Shown here in pieces: positions 1-8,530 of a stretch of 64,000 bases of DNA. Location: positions 558,001 to 622,000 of the forward strand of contig NC_009380.1 of the NCBI RefSeq assembly GCF_000016425.1. Reading direction: 5' to 3'. Within the stretch, counting starts at the first letter, position 1; the number at the start of each line of letters is the position of its first letter. The position numbers and the translations under genes are program-made. The stretch comes from Salinispora tropica CNB-440 (lineage in GTDB: Bacteria > Actinomycetota > Actinomycetes > Mycobacteriales > Micromonosporaceae). Below the pieces are notes generated by a model. The model saw only the letters and a list, made by a program, of their open reading frames with translations, made no database searches and was not told the origin of the DNA.

Positions 1-1299
1 GTGCCGGGTGTCCTCGCCCGGGCGCTGTACGCGCTGGTGCCCGGCGCACCGCCACTGGACCTGGAGGTGACCCCGACAGCAACCGCCGCCGAGGTCACCG
101 TGATCGCCGACCGGGTCACACTGCCGGCGGGGGAGTCGGGCGAGCCCGCACCCGAGTACGGCCGGCCACGCGACCTGTGGACCGGGCAACCGGCCCCACT
201 CTTCGACGGGCCGCCCAAGCGGGAGCAGGTGCAGCAGGGAAAGCTTGGTGACTGCGGGATGCTGGCCAGCATGGCCGCCGTCGCCGGCCACCGTCCGGAG
301 GCGATCGCGCAGCTCTTCCAGCCCAACCCGGACGGCACCGTGGACGTCCTGCTGCACGAGAGCACCCTGCTTGGCGACTCAATCGGGCCGACCGGCCGGC
401 GGCTGCGGATCACCGTGCACCCCGACGTGCCGATATGGGACTCCGTGAGCGGTGAGTCGGCGTACGCCGACCAGAGCGTGATCGGCAGCTCGTGGGCGTC
501 GCTGCTGGAGAAGGCGCTCGCGGCGGTGGACCGGACCTGGAGCAGCGACCGTCACCAGCAGTGGCAGCTCACCTGGGCCGCATGGGAGAGCCCGAACGAC
601 CCGCTCGTGGCCGCACCGACCGGATACGCCCGGTTGGATGTCGGCAGCCATCGGCAGATGCAGGCCGAACTCCTCACCCAGCTCACCGGCCTGCCGAGCC
701 GCGCTGCCTCCTTCGACCAGACCCCTGGGCGGGAAACCGCCAGCGAAGCCCGGCTGGCCGCACTGCTGGCCGCCGGCAGCCCGGTGATCACCGCTACCCG
801 AGGCGAGGACCAGTATCCGGCGGCGATCCGCAATCAGCTTCCGCACGGGCTCGTCGCCGGACACGCCTACGAGGTGGTGGCGGTCGGCAACGGCCAGGTG
901 CAGTTGCATAATCCCTGGAACACGAGACATCCGACGCCGATGACGGTGCGGGAGTTCCTCGACCTGATGAATGAGAGCTTCGCCTACCTGGAGCCGCCGC
1001 CGACCCCACCGGTCCAGTCATCCGACCCGCACACCCTTGGGCGGACCTGGCTGGAAGAGCTGGGGTACTCCATCGCCTACTACGCCCTGCTCGCCGCCGA
1101 CGGTACGGTGAGTGGCCTGGTGGTGTCGGAGTCGTCCAGGCGGGGACAACGCACCCGGCACTGGATGGCTGCCGGAGCGCCGTCCGCTCCCGGGAGCGCG
1201 CTGCCCGTCGACCGGACCGAGGCCGAGCGGATCGCGCGGGAGGCGCTTGGCTTCACGCTGCCCGACGAGCCGGCACTGCACGACATGCTGGAGGGATGA
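1..1299 (+). CDS. Calpain-like cysteine protease domain protein (5' end probably outside window)
   Basis: The reading frame is open from the first base, so the true start may lie upstream; the GTG at base 1 is only a possible start. Around residues 77-90 is QQGKLGDCGMLASMA, the QxxxGDC active-site Cys signature of calpain (C2) proteases. The matching His (LVAGHAYEVV, about residue 288) and Asn (LHNPWN, about residue 303) follow in the usual order, so the catalytic triad looks complete. An extra C-terminal part of about 90 residues is unrecognised. The stop overlaps the start of the next gene (ATGA), so the two are translationally coupled. Because the neighbour carries a SUKH fold, common among immunity proteins, a polymorphic-toxin or effector role is possible. 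That role is inference; a regulatory protease is the alternative. Confidence 0.7.
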   Translation: MPGVLARALYALVPGAPPLDLEVTPTATAAEVTVIADRVTLPAGESGEPAPEYGRPRDLWTGQPAPLFDGPPKREQVQQGKLGDCGMLASMAAVAGHRPEAIAQLFQPNPDGTVDVLLHESTLLGDSIGPTGRRLRITVHPDVPIWDSVSGESAYADQSVIGSSWASLLEKALAAVDRTWSSDRHQQWQLTWAAWESPNDPLVAAPTGYARLDVGSHRQMQAELLTQLTGLPSRAASFDQTPGRETASEARLAALLAAGSPVITATRGEDQYPAAIRNQLPHGLVAGHAYEVVAVGNGQVQLHNPWNTRHPTPMTVREFLDLMNESFAYLEPPPTPPVQSSDPHTLGRTWLEELGYSIAYYALLAADGTVSGLVVSESSRRGQRTRHWMAAGAPSAPGSALPVDRTEAERIAREALGFTLPDEPALHDMLEG

Positions 1300-2870
1300 C
1301 CGTGCCAACACAGAGGCCGGGAGGGGAGCCGTTGCGTTCCTTTAGGGACAGGGTGTCCATCCGAAACAACACACCGTCGAGCATCGGGCCGGCGCGGCTC
1401 GCCGTTCGGTGGCTCGAAGGAGACTCCCCGGTCCGGGCGGAGTTCATCGTGATGCCCCTCTGGAGCCAGGAGTCCCCTCACTACGAAGTTGTCCTGGGTG
1501 AGACCTTCCCGGTGGGGGACGAGACCTGGCGCTTCGCGGACGTCGACATGAAGAACGCGGATGAGTGGCGGGTGATCGTCCGGCGGGTCGACGAGAACGA
1601 GGTGATGACGCCACCGACCGGCCGCGTCTGGAAGTCCGCCCGGCTGCGGCCCTACGGCCATCTCGACGAGGTGCAGCTCCAGGCGGTGGAGGCCGAGCTC
1701 GGCACTCGACTGCCTCCGAGCTACCGGAGATGGCTGGAGCAGACCAACGGGGCGCAGCCCGAGATGGAACATCACGTCCCCGGCCGGCCGTTCGTGCTCA
1801 TCCCGGAACGCCCCCTGTGTGGTGTGCACCCGCAGCACCCGTCACGGGACCTGGTGCACGCCCAGCGCGTTCATCGGGATCCCTGGCTGTCGCCGGACTG
1901 GTTGGTCATCGCGAACCTCGGCGGGGGCCTCCTGCTGCTCTCGCTGCGCGTACGCGACATGGAGAGGGAGGGCATCTACTTCCTGCCCGACGCCGGTCTG
2001 AGTGGACCGATCGGTTCCGAGGGTGCGGCTGGACGGGAGCGACATATCGTTCCGGTGGCCCGTTCGATGGGGCACCTCCTCGGCCGGATCACCCCGGTCG
2101 ACGTCTCCGACCTGCCACCGGCAGAGATCGTCTGGCCTGGTCAGTCCGGCCACTCCGGGCAGGAGGCGCAGTCGCCGTGGGCGGTCCGGCCCGAGACGGA
2201 GTCACCGTGGACGCTCCAGCCGGAGGGCCAACCGCGATTCACGGAGACTCCGGCCGCGCCGGCCCCGCTACTGCCGGTGGGGCAGTTCTTCGGCACGTTC
2301 TACCCGGTGGTCGGTTCGCCCGAGCGTATCCACCGGGTCCGCCTCGGTTCCGAGGTGTGGGAGTTGGACAACCAGCGCTTCATTCTCTGGGCGCTGGCCC
2401 ACGGGTCCGGCGCCCCGTCAGCCGGGCGGCCGTGGACCGTATCGGCGGTACGCGACGCGGCGGCCGGGCAACTACCCGGCGTCGACACCGCGCCGCTGTT
2501 GGACGGGCTGACAGCCGAAGGTCTCCTCGTCGAGGTCGCCCAGGAGAAGGCGGTGGAGTTCGCGCGTCGGCACCGGGTCGGTGCCCGCCTGCTCGGGCTG
2601 GGCAACAGCGCCGAAGAACCCTGGCTCTGGTCCATCGGCTTCTTCGAGCACCCGATGGTGAAGGTGACGCGCACCGTCTACAACCTGTGGGAGCGGGCCC
2701 CATCTGGGGAAAGCCTCTGGGCGTTGTGCCAGGCGCTCGCCGCCGAGGAACGGGAGGCCGACGCCACCGAGCCGGACCTGACCGACCCGGAACGGATGCT
2801 CACCGCGTTCCTGCAGGACATTCACCAGCTGCTCGTGGCCAGCGTCATCTACCTGGAGCCACTGCCATGA
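1296..2870 (+). CDS. SMI1/KNR4 (SUKH) domain protein with C-terminal duplicated domain
   Basis: Residues about 120-265 read as a SUKH domain: LQAVEAELGTRLPPSYRRWL, then NGAQPEM and a late FLPDAG segment. SUKH proteins often act as immunity proteins for contact-dependent or secreted toxins, but also in other roles. A Pro/Gln-rich linker (about 280-325) leads to a second domain (about 327-520) starting LPVGQFFGTFYPVVGSP. The same domain forms the whole of the next gene (LPVGRYTGEFFPSVGAP), so the locus contains a tandem domain duplication. The gene overlaps the upstream protease gene and the downstream paralogue by four bases each, so all three form one operon. Function is unproven. Confidence 0.7.
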   Translation: MTVPTQRPGGEPLRSFRDRVSIRNNTPSSIGPARLAVRWLEGDSPVRAEFIVMPLWSQESPHYEVVLGETFPVGDETWRFADVDMKNADEWRVIVRRVDENEVMTPPTGRVWKSARLRPYGHLDEVQLQAVEAELGTRLPPSYRRWLEQTNGAQPEMEHHVPGRPFVLIPERPLCGVHPQHPSRDLVHAQRVHRDPWLSPDWLVIANLGGGLLLLSLRVRDMEREGIYFLPDAGLSGPIGSEGAAGRERHIVPVARSMGHLLGRITPVDVSDLPPAEIVWPGQSGHSGQEAQSPWAVRPETESPWTLQPEGQPRFTETPAAPAPLLPVGQFFGTFYPVVGSPERIHRVRLGSEVWELDNQRFILWALAHGSGAPSAGRPWTVSAVRDAAAGQLPGVDTAPLLDGLTAEGLLVEVAQEKAVEFARRHRVGARLLGLGNSAEEPWLWSIGFFEHPMVKVTRTVYNLWERAPSGESLWALCQALAAEEREADATEPDLTDPERMLTAFLQDIHQLLVASVIYLEPLP

Positions 2871-3556
2871 CCGACACGACGAGGAACTCCACGATGGTCG
2901 ATCGACTGATCCTGCCGGTGGGGCGCTACACCGGGGAGTTCTTCCCGAGCGTCGGTGCCCCGATGAAGTACAACTCGTTGAGCATCGGCCGGTTCTCGAC
3001 GACCATCGCGGACCCGGAAGCCTTTGGGGTGTGGGCCGCGGCACACTGTCCGGTGGACCGGGCCGGTGAAACCTGGAACCGTGCAGCGGTGATCGAGGCC
3101 GCCGAGCAGATCGGTGTGGCCGACCCGAATCGGTTCATCGAGGAGTTCCTGGAGGAGGGCCTCCTGCTGGAGATCGATCCAGACGCGCCGGACGTAGAGG
3201 ACTTCGCTCAGGCGTACCGGGTGCTCCCGCTCATGGTGTCGCTGGGTAACACCCCGGACGACCCGCTGCACTACGGCATTGGAATCTTCGGCGCTGCCCC
3301 GGTGCTGCGGCTACCGGCGCTGACCCACGACGTGTGGCAGTGGAGCAGCACCGGCGCCAACCTCTGGGAGGTCTGTACGGCTCTCGCCGACGCCAGCGCT
3401 CGAGCGGAGGTGGCGGATGCTCGCGAGCACAACCCCCGGTTCGTGCTCCGGGAGTTCCTGACCACACTGCCCCTGCTGGTTGGCGCGTTCGCCGCCTGCC
3501 TGGACGAGGCCCGCCGCGATCCGGCTCAACCGACCGGCGGCAGCATCTCGGCGTAG
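2867..3556 (+). CDS. Hypothetical protein paralogous to the C-terminal domain of the preceding gene
   Basis: The ATG at 2867 overlaps the upstream TGA. The product is about 229 residues. Residues 15-215 align by eye with the last 200 residues of the upstream SUKH protein: shared LPVG, FxPxVG, W-A-AH, the EGLLxE segment, LGN...P, and NLWEVCTALA versus SLWALCQALA. No catalytic motif is visible. It is probably co-expressed with the protease and SUKH genes. The 3' end overlaps the convergent gene at 3526-4071 by 31 bases. The family is not one I can name. Confidence 0.65.
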   Translation: MTDTTRNSTMVDRLILPVGRYTGEFFPSVGAPMKYNSLSIGRFSTTIADPEAFGVWAAAHCPVDRAGETWNRAAVIEAAEQIGVADPNRFIEEFLEEGLLLEIDPDAPDVEDFAQAYRVLPLMVSLGNTPDDPLHYGIGIFGAAPVLRLPALTHDVWQWSSTGANLWEVCTALADASARAEVADAREHNPRFVLREFLTTLPLLVGAFAACLDEARRDPAQPTGGSISA

Positions 3557-4071
3557 GCGTCGCGAACCGCGGCCAACCGGCCGCGCCGGAAGCGGCCCGG
3601 GTCCCGCCGGCGTAGGTGTCGTCCCCGTCCACTGGTGAAAGCGCTGGCCGGCACGGTATCCGCACCGGGCGGAACGAACTTGAGCACCTCGTCGAGGGCC
3701 GCGACGGCCCGGAGCAGCGTCGCCTGGGCCTGTTGCCCCGCGTCCGTGGTCGCGCTGCCCGCCGGCACCGACCTGGCGTACGCGTCGGCCACCCAGAGCC
3801 ACTCGCCGGGATCGAGGAGCTGCGACGGCTCGTCCGCGCCGTAGTGGAAGCCGCCAGAAGGGGGAAGCGTGGGTTCGGCGGGCAGTCGGAAGGTGAACCT
3901 GCGGGCCCGGCCGCAGGTGGGGCAGGAGCCGCTGTAGCGGGCGGCCAGACCGCCGTCCTCGAGCGCCACGACCGCGCTCTGCCGGTCGAACCGTGCCTCC
4001 CCACAGGCGCAGGGCCGTAGGTCCATGTAGAGGTGCGCCTCTGCGCTCGTACGACTCGCAGGGAGGATCAT
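3526..4071 (-). CDS. Conserved zinc-binding hypothetical protein
   Basis: About 181 residues. The N-terminal part has two Cys pairs, PCACGEA and GSCPTCGRARRF, spaced like a zinc ribbon; it is followed by a FRLPAEP segment and a helical C-terminal half. An internal ATG (about 4026, MDLRPCACGE) is an equally good start. A longer open frame continues upstream to about 4407, but that part is rich in Ser, Thr and Arg and looks non-coding. Proteins of this kind occur near SUKH and toxin genes in actinomycetes, but I cannot assign a function. It converges on and overlaps the 2867-3556 gene. Confidence 0.55.
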   Translation of the reverse strand: MILPASRTSAEAHLYMDLRPCACGEARFDRQSAVVALEDGGLAARYSGSCPTCGRARRFTFRLPAEPTLPPSGGFHYGADEPSQLLDPGEWLWVADAYARSVPAGSATTDAGQQAQATLLRAVAALDEVLKFVPPGADTVPASAFTSGRGRHLRRRDPGRFRRGRLAAVRDAYAEMLPPVG

Positions 4072-4278
4072 GCGCTCCACCGTACCGATCCTTGTGTCCA
4101 AGAAGCGGGTAGCGGCCGAAGCCACCGAGGTCCGAGGCGTTGTCCCGCCAGGAGCGGCCGCAGCCCCAGCCGTCGCGCTGGTGGTGCGCTTCGTCGCCGT
4201 TGGCGAGGATGCCGGCGGCCTGGAAGGGCAGGTGCCGGTGTCCGTTGCCCTTGAGGATGATCTGCGGCAGAGACGCCG

Positions 4279-4324
4279 CGCAGAACGATGGCCTGGGTGG
4301 CGCCACCCAGGCCATCGTTCTGCG
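4279..4324. terminator. 46-bp perfect palindrome, probable terminator
   Basis: Two 23-base arms (left arm starting CGCAGAACGATGGCC) are perfectly complementary with no unpaired loop. It sits about 100 bases downstream of the leftward gene ending at 4421 and 200 bases upstream of the leftward gene starting at 4071. In RNA it would form a very stable hairpin, so it most likely terminates the cell-wall protein transcript. No U-tract follows, which is common in actinomycete terminators. The rest of the 4072-4420 gap shows no convincing gene. Confidence 0.6.
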
Positions 4325-4420
4325 GTGCCGGCGCGAGCGCCGGTAGCCGTGCTCCCCGCCTCACCTACGGCGGGTTTGCCACGTCGGGCAGCACACGTTG
4401 ATGCCACCCCGACAAGCCGC

Positions 4421-5698
4421 TCAGCTTCCGACGTTGCGACGTCGCCGGTGCGTGAGAACGAGCGTGAGCAGGAGGCCGGTGCCCGTCAGCACGGCCAGGC
4501 TGCCGACGAAGAGCATTGACCCGCTGGATGATCCGGTGATTGGTAGGTCGGTCCCGGTCGGGCTTGGCGTGACGGTTGGCGTCATCGTCGGATCGGCGGT
4601 CGGTGTCACCGTCGGGCTGGCCGTCGGGGATCCGCTGTCGCAGGCGAGCGTCGTGCTGAAGGGGTAGTCGTGGATTTCCCCGCCGCGGTGTTCCAGGGAG
4701 CGCGCGATGATGCTGCCTTCGGTGTTGCTCTGGTCGAGATCGGTGTAGTCGGCCCGTGGCGCGTAGATCGTTCCTTCGACCGTGGCGCCGCCGGGTGCGA
4801 GGGTGAGGGTGGTGGCGGTGGGAAAGTTGAACAGGATGAACCGGGCTTCGGGTCCGCCGACGCCGGCGAAGTTCGGTGCGGTCCAGGCGAAGGCATTCCC
4901 CACGTCGGTGGTGTTGACGTTGACCAACAACGGGCTGCTCGCGGTCGGCTGGTCGGCGAAGGTCAGGACGCTGATGTTGTCCAGATCGGTTGAGGTGATG
5001 TTGAGTACGTTGGTGGTGTTCGGGCTCAGGTTGATGACGGCGTTGGTCCCGGGCGGGATGGGGGAGGAGATCGGGTCGCCGTTCGGGTCCCGCAGCACGA
5101 CGGTGTTCTGGCACGTCGCGAGCTCGGTGGAGTTCGACCGGAAGGTCTGGAACGCCTCCGCGAAGTCGATCACCGAGACCGGCCCGACACTCGCTACCGA
5201 CTGGCTGGTGACGAGTTCGATCCGGGGGAAGGCGTCGTAGTCGTTGGCCGGCAGGATCCGCGTATTCGCCGGTGCGTTGTTGTTGTCAACATCCCGAACG
5301 AAGGTGCCGTTCAGGTTTCCGATCTTGGCAAATCCATTCTGGAGGACCTGGAGGCGGGTGCCGGGCACACTGTTCAGGAAGTCCACCTGCCCGTCCACGA
5401 CGAGCGCCGTGGGGTTGTTCTCGCCGGGGGCGAAGAAGTTTCCCGCGCTCACCACGGCCAACTGGTACTGCGAGAACGCGAGGTTTCCGCCGACGGCCAG
5501 CGTCCCCTCGTTCTCCGTATCGATCAAGGTCGCGTTTCCCTCCGTCATGACCAGGAAGCCCTCGGTGGCCTCGACGGGGTCGATCGGACCGACGGGTGCG
5601 GCGCTGACCACGTTGCCCATCATCACGATGGCGGTGGCGGCGGCTACCGCAGCGGTCGCGGCAGCGCGGGTAGTAAGCACTTTTGCGCTCTTGTTCAT
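4421..5698 (-). CDS. Secreted 'choice-of-anchor A' protein with LPxTG-type cell-wall anchor
   Basis: 425 residues. An N-terminal signal peptide (MNKSAKVLTTRA, an Ala-rich core, cleavage likely near VVSAAPVG) is followed by the choice-of-anchor A domain, a beta-rich module seen in secreted adhesin-like proteins: EGFLVMTEGNATLIDTENEG, LAVGGNLAFSQY, then GTIYAPRADYTDLDQSN near residue 310. A Pro/Thr-rich stalk (repeats of the PTVTPT type) leads to LPITGSSSG, a hydrophobic segment and RRRRNVGS, the standard sortase signal, so the protein should be linked to peptidoglycan. The ligand is unknown. Monocistronic, with a strong hairpin downstream. Confidence 0.8.
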   Translation of the reverse strand: MNKSAKVLTTRAAATAAVAAATAIVMMGNVVSAAPVGPIDPVEATEGFLVMTEGNATLIDTENEGTLAVGGNLAFSQYQLAVVSAGNFFAPGENNPTALVVDGQVDFLNSVPGTRLQVLQNGFAKIGNLNGTFVRDVDNNNAPANTRILPANDYDAFPRIELVTSQSVASVGPVSVIDFAEAFQTFRSNSTELATCQNTVVLRDPNGDPISSPIPPGTNAVINLSPNTTNVLNITSTDLDNISVLTFADQPTASSPLLVNVNTTDVGNAFAWTAPNFAGVGGPEARFILFNFPTATTLTLAPGGATVEGTIYAPRADYTDLDQSNTEGSIIARSLEHRGGEIHDYPFSTTLACDSGSPTASPTVTPTADPTMTPTVTPSPTGTDLPITGSSSGSMLFVGSLAVLTGTGLLLTLVLTHRRRRNVGS

Positions 5699-5814
5699 GA
5701 CTCCCCATCACATTGACGAATTCTTGTCCTTCTCGGGATGATAAGCGTCGAATGGGTGATTTACGTTTCTTAACCCGCTCGGGCCTGTCGAGCCCCGGCC
5801 ATCGCGCTGCATGC

Positions 5815-6247
5815 TCACGCGGGAGCGCGACGGCTTCGACGGCTACTGAACGCTTCTCCGCGGACAGAGCCTTCGCCGAACCGGTCACCATTGATCATGG
5901 TGTCGGCCTCGATCTCGGCAGCCGTCCACGTGCGGGAGCAGAAGTCGTCGACCGCAACACCGCCAGCCTCCAAGAGGGCGGCAGCGAGCGTTGTCAGGTC
6001 CGCCCGGCGTGAGAGTCGGTAGTTGATCTTGCGTGGCCCGCTCAGGCCGTTGACCGACAGCCTCCTCAAGGTTCGCTACCTCCTCCGGCTCCCAGTCCTG
6101 GTACGGGCCGCTTGTCTCATCCGTCAGCCAGACGGTCAGGCGAGTGTCTATAGACCAGTTGCCATGGCCCGCTACCGCCAGCTCATCGAGAAGCCGGACG
6201 ACCACTGACCGTGGCGCCGTAGGGAACAGGAAGGCATTCTCACTCAT
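5815..6247 (-). pseudogene. Frameshifted hypothetical gene
   Basis: One frame starts at the ATG at 6247 (MSENAFLFPTAPRSVVVRLL) and has sensible composition up to LEEAV. It then becomes Arg/Pro/Gly-rich, while the neighbouring frame (from about 6069, VNGLSGPRKINYRLSRRA) takes up normal composition to a stop at 5815. The simplest reading is one gene of about 140 codons with a one-base frameshift near 6065. A sequencing error at the site would give the same picture. The family is not recognised. Confidence 0.45.
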
Positions 6248-6605
6248 CCCGGCAAGGGACAAAACGTCAGTTTGGAAGAGCCTGATCCGTCGCCCGTGAT
6301 GCCCGGAACGCCTGCTCGCAGGCGCGGCCGAACGGATCACTCGGGTCCGGTCGGGAGTGTGGGCGGGCAGGGCTACTGGCCCGTGGACGGCCCGGTGCTC
6401 TCGTGGCTGTCGCCGCTCATCCCCGTCGCGACAGGCGCCGGCTCCTCGACTCCCCGGCCTGGGTCAAGGGTGGTCGTAGGCCATCGCGGAGCGCCCGTGA
6501 CGCTGGTCGGGTGGCGTGGATACTCGACGCACCGGGGGATGGGCTCATCCGCCCCAGCCGATCGGTGCAGGAGGCGGCGGAGGCCGATTCGACGATGTGG
6601 GAAGG
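6248..6605. other. Non-coding gap of about 360 bp
   Basis: Lies between the divergent frameshifted gene and the LRR-like gene. No frame has convincing composition and no RNA gene or strong hairpin was seen. It presumably holds the promoters of both genes. Confidence 0.4.
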
Positions 6606-7061
6606 ATGCGGGTAGTGGATATCGAAGCGCTGCTTCCACGGGCACGTACACCTCGGGACTACCTGGACCTCGTTACGGACCCCCGAGTCGATCAGGACGG
6701 GCTGCACACTCTTGCTCGTAGTCCCTACTCGTTTGTGCGGCTGGCCATTGCCAAGGACATCCGCACGAGTCCGGCAACCCTGACCGAGCTACTCCTCGGC
6801 GAGTTCGACCAGTGGGACCGTAACTACCTGCTCCGGCTCGTTGCTCAGCACCCGCAGGCGGACCGAGTTGTCCTGCTCAAGGTCCTACACGCGACTGAGG
6901 TCCTACTACGCCAGTCCGGCGCGAGACCGTATGGCGTAGCGATTGCGCTGGCCAGTCGACACGAGTTGGCGCCTCATGAGGTTCGTCGCGCGCATCGTCT
7001 GCCAGGTGCGTCGCGAAGGATGCGTCGAGGCGTGGAGCGGGCACTCGCACGTCGACAATGA
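6606..7061 (+). CDS. Small HEAT/leucine-rich-repeat-variant-like protein
   Basis: About 151 residues from the ATG at 6606 (MRVVDIEALLPRARTPRDYL). Short helical repeats are visible: GLHTLARSPYSFVRLAIAKD, then TSPATLTELL and HPQADRVVLLKVLH, resembling the variant leucine-rich repeats of small actinobacterial proteins that pack as alpha-solenoids and mediate protein contacts. The C-terminus is basic (RRMRRGVERALARRQ). The open frame extends upstream to 6516, but that part has Gly/Pro-rich shadow composition. Function unknown. Confidence 0.5.
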   Translation: MRVVDIEALLPRARTPRDYLDLVTDPRVDQDGLHTLARSPYSFVRLAIAKDIRTSPATLTELLLGEFDQWDRNYLLRLVAQHPQADRVVLLKVLHATEVLLRQSGARPYGVAIALASRHELAPHEVRRAHRLPGASRRMRRGVERALARRQ

Positions 7062-7251
7062 GCCCGAGGGCAAGCCGGATCGGTGGAGAAACTCCGGTGC
7101 TTCTGGCCCGTCAACATGGCCGGCCTAGCCGATGCCGGCAGAGAACGGTGCGGCAGTCGATCGCCCCGCCCCGACAGCGGCCAGGCACCCTCGCGAGCGT
7201 CTGGCGTCTGGCGTCTCAGGATCACACGGGCGCTCGCCGTACGGTGCAAGC

Positions 7252-7560
7252 ATGGACCCTCTCGACCTACCTGCCATAGTCGATGTGTGCAGATCCCTCA
7301 GGCGAGGCTGGGACGTGCGCGGAGTCAAGCAAGAGGCGTGGGGTGCGGATCCGGACGACCTGCTGACCCCGTTGGATCCTTTGGCAAGCGTGAGGCTCCG
7401 GTTCGGTGAGACGTCCGGCGTAGCCGAGATCTGGCCGACCGGATACGTAAGACTAGTATGCGGGGGCAGCCATGTTGACCAGGTCCAGGTCAGTGGACCT
7501 TCTGAACTCCGTGATCAGCTTGTACGGTTGACGAACTGGCTAACCGATCGCAGCCCATGA
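7252..7560 (+). CDS. Hypothetical protein, 102 residues
   Basis: The ATG at 7252 starts a product with normal acidic/hydrophobic composition (MDPLDLPAIVDVCRSLRRGW) ending LRDQLVRLTNWLTDRSP. It has the look of a small cytosolic alpha/beta protein. The frame upstream to 7132 looks non-coding. No family recognised; it converges on the DUF4259 gene. Confidence 0.5.
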   Translation: MDPLDLPAIVDVCRSLRRGWDVRGVKQEAWGADPDDLLTPLDPLASVRLRFGETSGVAEIWPTGYVRLVCGGSHVDQVQVSGPSELRDQLVRLTNWLTDRSP

Positions 7561-7584
7561 TGCAGGTTGCCTGCCGGAATCCTG

Positions 7585-7992
7585 TCATGTGAGGGACGCA
7601 CGGATTGGAGCGAGGACGGCAGTAACGTCGTCAAGTCGACCAGCCTCGGCCCACAACTCCCGCCACTCTGAATCGCCACCCATCACGCGGTCGAGCGCCC
7701 GTGCCGCCAGGTCAACCAGCTCCGGCGGCACGTCCAACCCGTCCGCACGTAGGCAGTCGGGGCTGTATATCGGATCGAGTGGCGGGCCGCCAGGCTGGAA
7801 CGCCGCCACGATCGCCGCAGCGCCTACCGCCTCTGCTGCCTCCGTATGACCGAGATGTCCGCTCTGATCTGCCGCTGCGATCAACGCGCTACGGAGCACG
7901 GCCACGCGGTCAGCACGCACCGCGTCGTCCAGCTCGTAGCCCCAATCGCAAGCTGTGTCGTTGTCGAAAGGACCCGGACCCCATGCGCCCAT
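7585..7992 (-). CDS. DUF4259 family protein
   Basis: 135 residues. The start MGAWGPGPFDNDTACDWGYE is the family signature of DUF4259, and this ATG (7992) has an AAGGGG-like ribosome site upstream. The rest is helical with the usual AARALDRVM and SEWRELWAEAG segments near the C-terminus. The family is widespread in actinobacteria and its function is unknown. No operon partner is seen. Confidence 0.75.
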   Translation of the reverse strand: MGAWGPGPFDNDTACDWGYELDDAVRADRVAVLRSALIAAADQSGHLGHTEAAEAVGAAAIVAAFQPGGPPLDPIYSPDCLRADGLDVPPELVDLAARALDRVMGGDSEWRELWAEAGRLDDVTAVLAPIRASLT

Positions 7993-8319
7993 GATTGACC
8001 CCTTGCTCTCGCCATACCGCGTGCACGGTAGAGCAGCCGCGCCGGGCACTATCCGTTAGTCACCCACCTACCGACGACCCGCTACCCCTCGGGCCAATGG
8101 CGACGTTCGTCGGGCCGAACGCGGTCCACAGGTGGTTGGCGTCGGTACCAAGCTTGCGGGCACCTACGGGAAGCGGACGTGTCGGCCGAGCCGGGGCCGG
8201 CGTTGCGGTGGTTGCGGCGGGCTTCGCTCCGGTGACCGAGGTGGGTGAGCCGGCGACTCTCGGCGGTACGACGGACTAGCGCCCACGGCGGACACGGCCG
8301 TGGCCGACGCGACCAGGAC

Positions 8320-8356
8320 AGGCGTGACGCTGCCCCTCGCGGGCGGCGTCACGCCT
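8320..8356. terminator. Hairpin terminator downstream of the DUF4386 gene
   Basis: A 16-base arm (AGGCGTGACGCTGCCC), a five-base loop and a 16-base return arm with a single G-T wobble. It lies about 175 bases past the stop of the leftward gene at 8531. The remaining parts of the 8000-8530 gap show no gene. Confidence 0.6.
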
Positions 8357-8530
8357 GCCGTCGTGCAGTAGAGCTGCGTACTCCCGCTGAGCTGCGTCGC
8401 CGTCCCAACTGACCGACCGGTCACCCCAGGGCGACCTCGACCGGCCCGCCCACGGGTAACCCCGGATGCCGGAGCGCGGGACACCGATTCGCTGCGTTAC
8501 GACGTATCGGCGACGTGTGTGCCGCGCCGG

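Noticed and set aside
1565..2866. Long in-frame upstream extension of the 2867-3556 gene
   Set aside because: Arg/Gly/Pro-rich shadow of the SUKH gene. The ATGA overlap at 2867 gives the natural start.
4072..4315. Leftward frame with NGDEAHHQRDGWGCGRSW-like text as a nuclease toxin
   Set aside because: The text is suggestive but the frame has no start signal, runs through the zinc-protein start and matches no nuclease motif I can name.
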